Shown here one piece after another: positions 13,124-23,554 of a DNA stretch of 64,000 nt. The notes under the pieces were generated by a model. The model made no database searches. It was not told the origin of the DNA and saw only the letters and a program-made list of their open reading frames with translations. The position numbers and the translations under genes are program-made. This DNA is from Chromera velia. Taxonomy: Eukaryota; Sar; Chromeraceae. The DNA is taken from assembly GCA_018398765.1 (NCBI GenBank), contig JAHBMJ010005816.1:1-64000 (forward strand), in the 5' to 3' direction. Each line of letters opens with the position of its first letter. Positions within the stretch are counted from its first letter, which is position 1.

Positions 13124-14252
13124 TGTGTGCAGAGCAAATGCAGTGACAACAGATTTTGGGGCCCCCAGTGTTCCTACCCCTGCTCCGTCGGGTGTCCCGA
13201 GGGGACCTGTCAGAAGGAGAACGGGCACTGCGCTCTTCTGGGCACAGACGGGCAGATGAGGGCATACGGTTGCCGGGCGGGAAGAAATGGGGAGCCGGGA
13301 TGGCACGGCCTGGCGTGTGACAAGCGTTGTGATCCCTTCTGCAAGTCCTGTGTGGGCCCGAAAGAGGATCAGTGCACGCTGTGTCACGACAGCCACGCGG
13401 CCATCGTGCGGGATCCCAGCAAGCCTGCTTCCTGTCGTATGTGCATCGGGGGGGGGCTTCAGGTCCCACAGTATGACGACATGTGCATGTGCGATTCCCG
13501 GGGACCCTTCCCGAAAAAGATGAAAGCCGACGGAACAGATCCCGAAGTGTTCCTTTGGTTCGAGAAAGTCCAGGGAATGGCTCTGAAGAAATGGAAGTGG
13601 TGCATCATGACCTGTGCAAAGGGGTCAGTCAAGTGAATAAACTGGATGGTCGAATTCATTGATGTCTTTCTGAATCACTGAGAGATGCGCTGAGTTTTTC
13701 TTATCTCTGTTTCCTTCTTGCCCATCTTCTGCATTGCCTCGCCTTGTCCCTGGCTCTTGTGTTGCTTTTTTTGTGTGTGTTGGGTGTTGGCTCTGCTTTG
13801 CTACCAGACGCACCTTGCTTCGTAGGCAGATTCCGTTCTTCTTCGGTCTGACAGTTTTTCTGCCTCCGTCTTTTCCCTCTTTTTGTCTCTCATTGAATCG
13901 AGGCCTTTTTGCGCATCTGCATTATTTGCATATGTATGTGCATATATGTGTATGTGTATGCAGGTACGTGGAGACTTTCGACCAAGCAGGCCCGGTTTGT
14001 TCCAAGGTCGAGACATCACTCGTTGGTCCTGCCTCAGCCTCAACAACAGAAAGCAAAAGCAAACCCTCCGTAGCCTTCCTTCAGACAGGCACCAGCAAGA
14101 CAAAAAGGATTCGTTCCCACAGAAACACGAGCACTGTTGGTGGGGGGAGTCTCTCTCTGGCTCTATTGGAGGAAGGCCAGCTTGAGGAGACTGAATTGGA
14201 AATGTGCCAGAGACAGCTCTCATTGTTGGAAGAGAAAGTCAATCAACAGTGA
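4873..14252 (+). CDS. Secreted multi-EGF-like cysteine-rich protein, 10 exons
   Basis: The exons I read are 4873-5178, 5431-5587, 5791-6058, 6880-7179, 7772-7964, 8288-8374, 8707-8816, 9317-12827, 13133-13623 and 13964-14252. Phases match at every junction and the total is 5712 nt (1903 residues plus stop). The first boundary is the least certain. The protein starts with a signal peptide (MRIGLKGGLLLFLFLFSLC). It continues with laminin/EGF-like cysteine clusters (for example CNGKCHEDTGGCQC and CKRGFFGPWCEQ) in exons 3-7, at the end of exon 8 and in exon 9. Exon 8 encodes about 1000 Gly-rich residues built from recurring TGxGxVxL and CTGxxCPxG motifs. I see no transmembrane segment; the C terminus is Ser/Thr-rich and ends in a short charged helix. 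It is probably a secreted or wall/matrix/adhesion protein; no specific family member is recognised. Five of the nine donors are GTCAGT. Confidence 0.8.
7663..7770 (+). repeat. (TG)n(TC)n(TG)n tract abutting an acceptor
   Basis: Alternating (TG)n, (CT)n and (TG)n blocks run directly into the TATGCAG acceptor of exon 5 of the EGF-like gene, forming its polypyrimidine/GT tract. Confidence 0.9.
9051..9113 (+). repeat. (TCTG)n microsatellite
   Basis: A TCTG/TCTA tetranucleotide array lies in the intron before the giant exon of the EGF-like gene; the sense strand is pyrimidine-rich. Confidence 0.85.
13059..13130 (+). repeat. (CT)n(GT)n tract abutting an acceptor
   Basis: A (CT)n run followed by (GT)n ends in GCAG at the start of exon 9 of the EGF-like gene. 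It has the same (CT)n-(GT)n-GCAG order as other introns in the window. Confidence 0.9.
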
Positions 14253-16636
14253 GTGAGTTGAGAAGGGAAAAAAGGGGGGGAATAAGGGGCAAAGTTTGAC
14301 AGGGTGAGTCGCGGACGACCGAAGCACCCCTTGGTCACATGACCAACGGCCTAAGTTTATTGGCTGACACTGTCAGTCAAGACGGTCAGACTGCACGTAC
14401 CAAATCAAAGAAAATAAGAGAGTGCCCCGAAGATTTGGACAAGAAGCACTAAGTCTTTTCGTTCCCATCAAGAAGTGATCTTTGTATTTGAAACTTGAGC
14501 TGGGGCATGCAGAAAAGAAAGAAATATACGTTTACGAGTATGTACCTATCGGAGCGACTGTCGATCGTGCTGCAAAGAAAGAGCCAAACGGTAAGCACGA
14601 GAAGACTCTGGCATCAGTCTGCGAATGACAGACGGATGCATCTGATGAAACGATTGTCAGTTAAGGGATTGGACTCATGGGAGGGGACAACTCCCAGTCG
14701 GAGAGTCTCCTGAATATTCTAACTTTTCCTCAGTGGCCCCTTCACGCTTGGTAATTCACTTGTTGGTTGGTTTTACTTCAGCCTTGCCACAACCGCCGGC
14801 AGTTCAAGTTCTACCTGTCGTACAGCACAAAACTTTGACAACGGCACAGCGTAAGGCAATATACTAAGGGTTTTAATATGTTGAAAAAACAAAACAATCA
14901 TTCGAACTGATTTTCTTCATGAATGATGAAAACTGGTGCTCTAGCTGGTGCTCGAAACTGCTAGTTTTTTCATATTTTTTTTTTAAGCTATCTTCAAAGT
15001 TGGGAGCTTCGTCGTCGGCAATGGTCCTGTGGCATTACAGTGGTAATGGTAGCTAACCCTAGAGCTAACCTTTGACTTTTAATTATATTGAATGACTCGG
15101 AAATTAGGCTACCTTTGCTAAGTCTACTTGGACTTTTGACCACCAGACTTAAAAAAAAAAATCTCGATATGTCTATTCTGTTTTTTCTTTTTTTTACCAT
15201 TGTGCGTCGCCTAGTATGAAAAATAGCTGGCAAAGGCCTTTAAAAGTTAGTGTTTGTTTCTACAGGCTTTAAGCCCGCTTTGTACACCAATTTTCAGTTT
15301 TATACTCCACATACTTCTCGATCTCTACCATCCAGACTTTTTCAAAATGGCAAGTTGACTTTTTAAAAAGGTAAGTCAAAATGTCTGGTATAACCAGACT
15401 TTTTCACCGGACATTCTACCGGACATTCTTTAGGGTATATGTAGGGTATTGTCTCATAATTTAAATTGTGTCACACTATATAGTTTCAGTATAGCATCAT
15501 TATGATACGTCATCACCATCGGCCTATGTTAAGTATCTAGCGTTCGGCAGGTCACATTGTTACAATATGTACACATGGGGTAGATTGTTATCTTTTGACT
15601 ATGATATGGCTTTTAAAATGTACTAGCAACATGGCTAGCTAGAACAAGGGTATACTACTTCTTAAATCTGGTCTTGAATTATCTTAAATATCTTACTTAA
15701 CTGTTACTTAATCTAGTACTTAATTGAGAAAAAGTGTATACTAGTAGTTTCAGTGACTTTTATTGATCTGATCATCCATATCTAAGGCTAAGTCTCTAGC
15801 TAAGTCTGCGCGGTCATGTTAGAATCAAGGCAAACGGTCCAGGCCAGGGATAGCTGGAGGAATACGATGTAACATAAAATGGATATTAGTATAATAATTA
15901 ACCTAGGTGATGAGCTACTACAGTGGTAGTCGCATTTTATAATTTGTTCCAGTCCGCTTGCAGCTCTTCTGTGCATGCTCACTGCCACCACCAAAGATAT
16001 CATGACTCAAAATGATAGGCACAGCATCCAATCTAGCGTCTAATTGAATTCCAGCTATTTGACTTGCTTCATCAATATTGACCGCACTGATTCCATCTCC
16101 TCCGGGTGGAGTCTCGGTGGACAAAAGCTGCGATTCTCTTTTTATGCAACTATGCGATTCATGCGTGAATTCGACTCACCTCTTTAGACATTTTCTTAGT
16201 GCAAGCAGACGTAGAGAAACATGCAGAGACAAACGAACGAAATTGACACCTTTAATTGGTTGGGTTCTCTCGACGATCAAAAAAGGCGGATCGATCGCTT
16301 CTGGAATGAAAAACGGGCCGGCTCTGCTAGTACACACCCAAGTTGCTACCGACAGGAAGGAAGACTCCCTCGCATGGTTGTGTGCCTGTGGACAACTAAA
16401 GCGGTGACTTGCGTAGGAACGGGCTGTCGGATGGTATGGACCCCTTAAGCGCTTTTCCTGATGAATTTTGGAGTGGTCATGCACTCATTCATGACTGCAT
16501 GCCCCTTCGATCATTCACAAAGTGAGAAAGAAGGGACGGACGGGTGGGGACCAACGGATGACACCGGCAACAATGACGACAGCAAAACTGATCGAATTAG
16601 TTTCAGCCATATATGCACTGGTCTCTTCGTCTTCGC
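14253..16636. other. AT-rich 3'-to-3' spacer
   Basis: This spacer lies between the convergent EGF-like and ZIP genes. I found no gene. It holds a partial copy of the MITE at 53353-53593 and unremarkable AT-rich DNA. A short minus-strand frame around 15920-16124 contains IDEASQ but is too short to call. Confidence 0.5.
15105..15214. mobile_element. Partial MITE (right half)
   Basis: This stretch matches the right part of the element at 53353-53593: the block ACCTTTGCTAAG...ACCACCAGACT, a poly(A)/poly(T) stretch and the terminal sequence TTACCATTGTGCGTCGCCTAG. The left terminal inverted repeat is missing, so this is a truncated copy. Confidence 0.65.
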
Positions 16637-19464
16637 TCAGGCGCGCATGAAGTCGGAGATCATCTCGGTGTCCGGCCCTTTAGCCTCAGCCCCTGCTGCT
16701 GCTGCCTCAAATGCAAGGTACGCGTTGTTATGCCCATGCTCATGCTCGTCAGTCCCCGCCGCCCCCCCCCCGTGGGAGTGGCCATGGTCCGCTGCTCCAT
16801 GAGCATGGGAGTGGCCGTGAGAGTGCGAATGGCCGTGGACGTCTCCAGAGCCGTGGGAGCACGCGGCACCCCCGTGACTGTGGCCGTGGGAGCAGCCGTC
16901 TCCGTGACTGTGGCCGTGCACCTGGTGGAGCATGGTCAGGAGAAAGACGACGGCAGCACCGACAAGGAAGGCACAAAATTTCGATTTGCGGTTCCTGCAG
17001 GGAGGGTAGAGAGAGGGGGGATATGTGCATATGCATGTGCGTACATACGCTCGCATCCTCTCTTTCTCTCTTTGTTTGCCTGCGTGCGTGCGTGTGTATG
17101 TGTGTGTGTGTGAGAGAAAGAGAGAGAGAGAGAGAAAGAAAATTTGGAGTAGTGGTTGTTTCAAGAGACAGAACGAGAAGGGGGCAGTTGGGGGAATGAA
17201 GAGGAAAAACAAGTGTTGCGACAACAGAAGCGATAGTGTTGCACGATCGGGTCAGGTGCAACGGTCGTCTCACTTTCCTTTCTCCCGAGCCGATACGTAG
17301 ACACGAGCCTGCATCGTTTTGCACACAACGAGCCTTTCTTGTGTTCTTTCATACTGTATACATTTCTGTGCACAATCTATTTTCGCGACATCCTGCCCAC
17401 CTTCCGAGAGCGAACTCTGCTGAGATGATCTCGCACGTGGCCACATAGAGAATTGTGCCCAGCGCGAGGGAGTCGAAAATTCCGCACACCGCCGCAGAGG
17501 CAGACGAGGCAATGGCCATCCCGAACAGAGCACCCACTGGGGTCGCAGCCACAAAGACCGACAGGGGAATGGCGGCTTGGTATCCTGCAGTCAGTCATTC
17601 AAGCGTAGTTAGTGCATACATGTGCCCATTTTGCAGTGTAATGTTTCCGGAAGAAGCAAATTGGTTCGGCTGATTTTGCGGACGCAGACGCGGGGACAGG
17701 CACCAGGAGACTCTCTCGTGTAGCCAGGCAGCGAAAATCCTCACTTCTTTGAATGAATGAATGAATGAATGAATGAATGAATATAGCCGTCGGAGCCTAG
17801 CTCCCGGCAGTCCATGTTCATGCAAGTCTGCTTCAAGATCCTAGCTCTATGTCAAGAGACACTATACTAAAAAGATAGATGCCTTTCTTCTAGAACATGG
17901 ATACGGAAACGCACGTGCACAAATACACGTCGACGCACCACAAAATCAGTGCGCAGATGCAACTCAGACCAGAGAGAATTTACATAAGCACCAGACAGAA
18001 GTTCGCTTCTCCGCATTGACTTCCTTCCTTCTCACCTGAGACATGGTTTTTGATGAATCCCATGGTCAGAACGACACCCGCCACCCATTTGTGTGCAAGG
18101 ATGATGATGGTGGTCATCCACACGTCATCGGCGTCTTTTCCCGTCCCGATGATTGACCCTTCATTCATGCACACAGCCAGAGCAAAGATCACATTCACAC
18201 ACACACACACACACGCACACGACTGTCGACACGCCTCCTCGGGGGGTCTTGAAGGACACGCTGGTGACCAACTCAGTCCATTCATTCATTCCCTGTTAGA
18301 GATGGTCCATCAGGTGGAAGTGGATGCGCGAATTCGCGAGCAAATAATGGTGGAGTGTATTCCAAGCAAAAGCGCTGCAGGGGCTGTCATGGGAACAAAA
18401 GACGCTCTCTACATGTGTGTATACGTGAATGCATGCATGTATGAATGCATGTACATACACTGCATACACATGTGTGTATAAATATGTGTGCATGTATGCA
18501 TAAATGCAAGTACATCAATTGCGCACATACACATACACATTTATCATGTATATGTATATACGTATGCCGACCCTCGAAAAACGAATGGAGGGACAGGGCG
18601 ATGACCATCAGGTAGGCTGTCATCGCATTGTTGTTCGCTTGTGGAGTCTCCGTGTCCTCCTCTGCATAGGAGGTCTGAGGGGTCGTCTCTGCCATCGCTT
18701 CGGAGGCGTTTGCCTGGGGGTTGGAGAACGACTGTCTGGGGCTTCTGCTTGTGCTCCCTCCAGTGGCCAGAACCTTCGATAGTCTGCATGCATGTACGTG
18801 TGTATGTGTGTGCGTATATATGACCAAGGTATTATGAATAGAGACCTTCGACTGCCTGCACATGCATACATGTATGTGTTCACATACGTATTCATTATGT
18901 ATCATTTACATGTACGAAGAGAACCTTCGGCAGTCTGCAGGGAAAGAGGAGAGCGTGTCGTAGGTGATTTTGCTCTCCGTGCGTTTGGAGATGAGTGAAG
19001 GTGCGTGGGCGAGGAGATGCGGGATGGCGACAGTGTGTTGGAGAGGACTGCTAGGGTATCAGAAGGATAAAAAAGCAGAAAGAACGGCCAACACACACGC
19101 AAAGCATGCATGCAGGGCACAAAGAAGAAGAGAGAAACTGCATGCCGTCACTGGCCGTGAGGATGGATGCCCCTGTGGAGAAGGGCACTGACGGCTGAAT
19201 TTTGCCATGCAAGGCTTTCCTTTCCTTTCCTTCTCTTTTCTTTTCTTTCAGCCTTTGCCCCCTTCTTTCCGTCACTTCCCTTTTGCACTAAATGTGTGTG
19301 TGTGTGAGAGAGACATGGAGGGCGAGTGAGAGAGACTGCGATAGTCCTGTGTACCCACCGGCTCCTTTAAATACATTCATCGATCGATGCCGCTCTGCAT
19401 GTGTGCCTGACCTGAATGAGGAAGAGATCTGGTTCTTCACGTCCTCTGCACATGCATGCATGGC

Positions 19465-19500
<36 letters not shown>

Positions 19501-19541
19501 CACACACGCACACACACACACGCACACGCACACGCACACGC

Positions 19542-19595
<54 letters not shown>

Positions 19596-20041
19596 GCATA
19601 CATGCAGACGTAGAAAGAGACACACACAGACATGATGCCGGCCTCTGATGGATTGGTGCCTTTCTGCTTTCCGATATGCATGTGCCTTCAACTCTGTGGA
19701 TTCTTTGAAAAAAGAAATGAATCCGAGGACATGCACTGCATCGTCTCGACGGATTTTCTCTCAATTGAAGACTTAAGTCTTCATTGCACTCCCAATCCTT
19801 GTGTGCCAAAGCAATCCAAGAGACCCACGCTCCCCCACCGTGTCTCTCTGCATGCACGCACCTCCCTCAACCGCGGAGGTGACGGCGGCAGTCTGAGAGA
19901 TTCTTCTCGAAGGCCTCGGTCTCTGTTGCTGCTGTTCAGCAAGGGGCGGGTACTGTGCGACCTGCATGCAGGGGGGCACTCACTCAGTCGGCGGATCAGC
20001 AATCAGTCTGTCTGCCTGTGCGGAGAGATGCAGACAAAGAG

Positions 20042-20076
<35 letters not shown>

Positions 20077-21926
20077 CGGAGACGCAGCAGGCAGAAGGGA
20101 GAAAGAAGGAAAAGAAAAAGGAAGAGAGAGAGAGGGGAGACTCTGAGAGGGAGGGAAAACCGGGGAAAGGTTCCCTCCCGACGTTTTTTCCTGGGTGTTC
20201 CCCTGCTTCTTCCTCTTCTTCGTCTGCATGTTCTCCATGATCGTGGCCATGGAAAACTTCCATTTCTTCTGCAGACAGAGGTGTGCATTGGTGTACGTGC
20301 ATAAATATGTATACACATACATATTGACACGTGGAAGATTCATTCGGTTTCTCGTGAAGGCTCTCCTTTTTGCTGCACGAATTCAACAGGTGAACTAGTT
20401 GATGACAAGAGGGTCCTCTATGGCACTGCCGACACACTTATTCACAATTGAAGGCGCATGCAGCCAGACAGTGACAATTTTGCGCATGGTCAATCTTCTC
20501 AGCAGCTGAAAGGAAACGAGAGATGAATCAATCGAGCCTACAGCGAGTCAGGCGAATGAATCCTGCACAGGTGTCGGAAGAGCCTCAATAGAGTGGAGGG
20601 GTGCTGAGGTGGGCTCTTTCGCAAATAAGAATACCATGGCACCTCCTTCTAGCAGAGAATATCGATTGATTCGATCTGCTCATTTGACCTTTAATGGACC
20701 TGTTGACGCACACAGCCTCTCACCGGTGCTGAAGAGGACCCTCTCAACTGCGAGGATGAGTGCAAAGCCGAGGAAAACCACCAGCTCCGGGATGGGCAGC
20801 CTCTCACCGTCCGCAGTTAGGGACATCTGCACGCGAAAGCTCAGTGTCTCAATATTGCACACGTATGAGCATACGTGTATACATGCATACGTCTAAACTT
20901 ATGCACCTGCGTGCACCCACTTAGTGTGGGCCTTTGATGAGTGCACTAAGTGGTCATTGGGCTGACTGAATGGGGAGATTTCAGTCAACACATGAATGTA
21001 TGTATGTATGTATGTATTTATGTGTATGGATCGATGGACTGAAAGATGTCGTCAAGTCGAACGAGAGAATTCTGTCCTCCTCAGAGAAGTTCGAGACAGT
21101 TGCTCCAGACAGAGGAGAGGAAAGAGGCACATCGATGGGAAAACCCGGCCACGCCGCACCCGTCAGCTGGGGTAGAAAAATCTTTTCTTACGAGTCGTAA
21201 ATGGACCATACGAAGTAGAGAAAAAGAAAGCGCAAAAAAGAGCCGCAACTCCGATTTTCTGGTTCTTTCAATCAAATCAATCGAACGAAATGGCAGACCC
21301 TACTGACATTCCAGCCCCACGCCGACTGAAAACCATCCTGCATCTCGTGGACCGCTGCACCCACACACACACACACAAGCACATGCATGCATGCATTCAC
21401 GTATTTGTCCGTGCAGAGATGTACACGCAAGCTTGCGTTCACAAAACAGTCTCGTACTTCCACCCTCTCCATCCTTTTCCCTCTCGCGTTGGCTCTATGC
21501 TGAACCACGGCAGTCTGTCTGAGTTTCTCAAGCGGAGACGCGCAACTGTCTGACCGTCTTCAGCCAGAACAACTACCCGTCTCACCTTCGGGAAACAGGT
21601 GGAAGAGACCGAGGGCAAGGAACGTCCTGCATCACACACACAATACAGAGATACAAAAGGCAGAGCACACGCATGGATTAGGCAGTTTCATGCGCCTGCT
21701 CCCTCTTGAAAGGCACCACGATTCCATGAAACAATCAGTGTGTACGTGGACATGAGTTTCTCTATACCTACCCGCCTCCGAAGCACGAGCAGATGTCGAT
21801 CAATCTGCGGTTTTCCGTTAGCGCCTTGGAGAGGTACGGAAGGTATGCCGAGAGCGCTGATATGATCAGCATCACGGTGATGGCCCCCAGCTTATGGCCA
21901 ACCAGCGCCCAGTCCGAACTCGCCAT
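16637..21926 (-). CDS. ZIP-family metal transporter (ZIP II-like)
   Basis: Predicted to move Zn2+/Fe2+ into the cytosol across a membrane. Exons I trust, in gene order: 21926-21772, 21626-21586, 20826-20724, 20268-20183, 19961-19872, 19445-19412, 18783-18572, about 18180-18036, 17584-17401 and 16994-16637. At least one more small exon is needed between 21586 and 20826, and the 19872/19445 junction is unresolved. Family marks: TM1 in exon 1; [17 protein letters not shown] in TM2; TM3 [18 protein letters not shown]; an acidic His loop with [10 protein letters not shown]4 [10 protein letters not shown] with the metal-binding His and Glu; TM5 [12 protein letters not shown]6-8. The last exon adds a His-rich tail (repeated HGHSHG) after TM8. 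No canonical AG lies where the FEG-to-FALAV junction is expected; a (GT)n tract sits there. It is divergent with the PRA1 gene, 633 bp between starts. Confidence 0.82.
17751..17859 (-). mobile_element. LINE-related 3' tail in a ZIP intron
   Basis: A (GAAT)n array followed by about 75 bp beginning TATAGCCGTCGGAGCCTAGC matches the 3' end of the LINE at 54905-57440 (about 54920-54997), including the tetranucleotide tail position. It is either a severely 5'-truncated LINE copy or a SINE sharing the LINE tail. It lies on the same strand as the ZIP host gene. Confidence 0.65.
19464..19594 (-). repeat. (AC)n(AG)n array; sense (CT)n(GT)n
   Basis: Over 110 bp of (AC)n with ACGC interruptions is followed by (AG)n. 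On the ZIP sense strand this is (CT)n(GT)n leading to GTGCAG, directly upstream of the small exon 19445-19412. Confidence 0.9.
20042..20074 (-). repeat. (AC)n microsatellite
   Basis: A pure (AC)n run lies in a ZIP intron; it is (GT)n on the sense strand and sits upstream of the exon that starts at 19961. Confidence 0.9.
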
Positions 21927-22559
21927 TGTGGAATCAATCAACTCAGGTCAGACACTTGCTTGGCAACACGTGCACTGATGTAGAAGGGATCCAAACCAAG
22001 GGTCGGTCGCAAAGCTTGAAGCACAGGTGGTTGACAAAGAAACTCGAGCTCGAGCTTTCCTTTTCAACACATTGCTCGACCAGGCTCAGCAGGCTGCCGG
22101 GCTGGAGAGCGAGGATTGAACTATTCACGCAACACTTGAACATCTCAACAACGGTTGATGCAGCATGCAACTAGCCGGCCGTGACGCACGCGCAATTGCA
22201 CATGCATGCACGCGCACCCCCCGGCGCGGCCCGAGCCGTTCCGATCAAGCTATTCGGACCCCCATGACTCACAACTGTTCCACAATGTTCCACAACATTC
22301 CAAAACCTCAATCGATCATCCGTCTGACAGCTTTTGACACTCATACGATGTGGGACATTCTGGAGCACTGTGGACTATGCATATATTAGTTGAGTAAGGT
22401 GCAACGAACTGAGACTGAACTGTTTGCTCTTGCTCTGCTTTGCGGGTTTTCACTCAGTCTGCTGCCCGTTGGGAGACGGCGCCCCCCTTTAGGGAAGGCA
22501 GCACGAAGCCGTTTCAGTTTCTTGGCCTCGGCTGTTGCACTGAACTGCGTGGAAGCACA
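21927..22559. promoter_or_regulatory. Divergent promoter interval, ZIP / PRA1
   Basis: The 633 bp between the two start codons must hold both promoters and 5' UTRs. A TGCATGCA palindrome lies at 22203-22210 in a GC-rich patch, and a CACAATGTTCCACAACATTCC repeat-like segment near 22275-22300. TGCATGCA is a known ApiAP2-type motif in apicomplexans; its role here is inference. No TATA box is obvious. Confidence 0.45.
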
Positions 22560-23270
22560 ATGGCATCTGCCGTTTTCGAAGCCCTGAACAACGTCTGGAT
22601 CTGCAGAAACTTTCAAGTCTGCGCGAACTACCTCCAGGTGAGTGCACAGATTCCACTGCTATGTGACGTGTTATTCCTCCAGATGCCTTTGCTTCTTCCT
22701 TCTCACATTCCCTTCCATGTGCCATCCCCCCCCCCTGTGCAGAACAATGCAGTTCCCGATCGGAGGAGCGAACAGCAAGCCTCAGAGTTTCTTCAGGGAA
22801 TGCGGAAGGCGTTGTGGACAACCCCCATTGGAGTGGAGATAAATGACTTGAGGCCTCTTGACGACTTCATCGGAAAATTTGCGCCTCCCGACCACCCGGA
22901 AACACGAATTCGAAGCAATTTTGAGTACTACAAGACGAATTACTTGGTTTGCTATTTGATTTTGGTCCTCGTACGGGCGTTGGTGAGCCCCGGCATTGTA
23001 CTAATAGCGTTGATTCTTCAGTACGGAGCAATACTGACGCCTATGGAAGCGACTGAAGGGGTTATTGATCCTGTGACGCGGGTGAAGATAGCCCTTTCGG
23101 TGCATCTGGTGTTCCTTGCCTTGTTGGCATGGCACATCCTGTGTCAACCCGTCTGGCTGCTGCTTGTTATGCTGGCTGCGCTCTCCGCCCATGCTGCATT
23201 TCGCACGAGGTCAGCGGCACGGCTGGTGTCGGACACTGTGAGACAAGCCGTGAACGTAAAGAAGGAATAA
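22560..23270 (+). CDS. PRA1 (prenylated Rab acceptor) family protein
   Basis: Two exons, 22560-22637 and 22743-23270, are joined in phase 0 by a GTGAGT...GTGCAG intron, giving 201 residues. The protein matches the PRA1/YIP3 layout. A short N-terminal segment leads to the conserved basic-aromatic stretch RIRSNFEYYKTNYLVCY (roughly residues 85-101). Two long hydrophobic hairpins follow (LILVLVRALVSPGIVLIALIL and VFLALLAWHILCQPVWLLLVMLAALSAHAAF), separated by a hydrophilic loop, and the tail is short and basic. PRA1 proteins sit in ER/Golgi/endosomal membranes and help deliver prenylated Rab GTPases. The size is typical of the family. The start chosen is the first ATG that gives the usual short cytosolic N terminus. 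Confidence 0.8.
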   Translation: MASAVFEALNNVWICRNFQVCANYLQVSAQIPLLCDVLFLQMPLLLPSHIPFHVPSPPPVQNNAVPDRRSEQQASEFLQGMRKALWTTPIGVEINDLRPLDDFIGKFAPPDHPETRIRSNFEYYKTNYLVCYLILVLVRALVSPGIVLIALILQYGAILTPMEATEGVIDPVTRVKIALSVHLVFLALLAWHILCQPVWLLLVMLAALSAHAAFRTRSAARLVSDTVRQAVNVKKE

Positions 23271-23554
23271 GGGCACCGTCAAACAGGCGGTGGCTGTGGA
23301 GGATGAGTGAAGGAGGAGACTACATGAAGGAGGGAAGAAAAGTGCGGTGATACCTAGGGTGATACGCCGCGATACTACAGCGGCGATAGCCGGTCGGCCC
23401 GGGTCGGTTCAAAAAGACTTAGTATCGAATTCAACGAGACGGGATGAGTACAACAGAACTCAGTGATCAACAGCTCCATGTATGTCTGATTATGTAAATA
23501 AATTGCCTCTTTTGATTGAAATTTTTCTTAGTTACAAATGTTCATCATATATGT

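Noticed and set aside
15918-16124. Helicase-like IDEASQ frame on the minus strand
   Set aside because: A DEAxQ-like word tempts comparison with SF1 motif II and the pseudogene at 2 kb, but the following residues do not match and nothing else of a helicase is nearby.
19051-19275. Additional ZIP exon containing [17 protein letters not shown]
   Set aside because: The phase chain 19445-19412 to 18783-18572 already closes without it and the segment has no ZIP motif.
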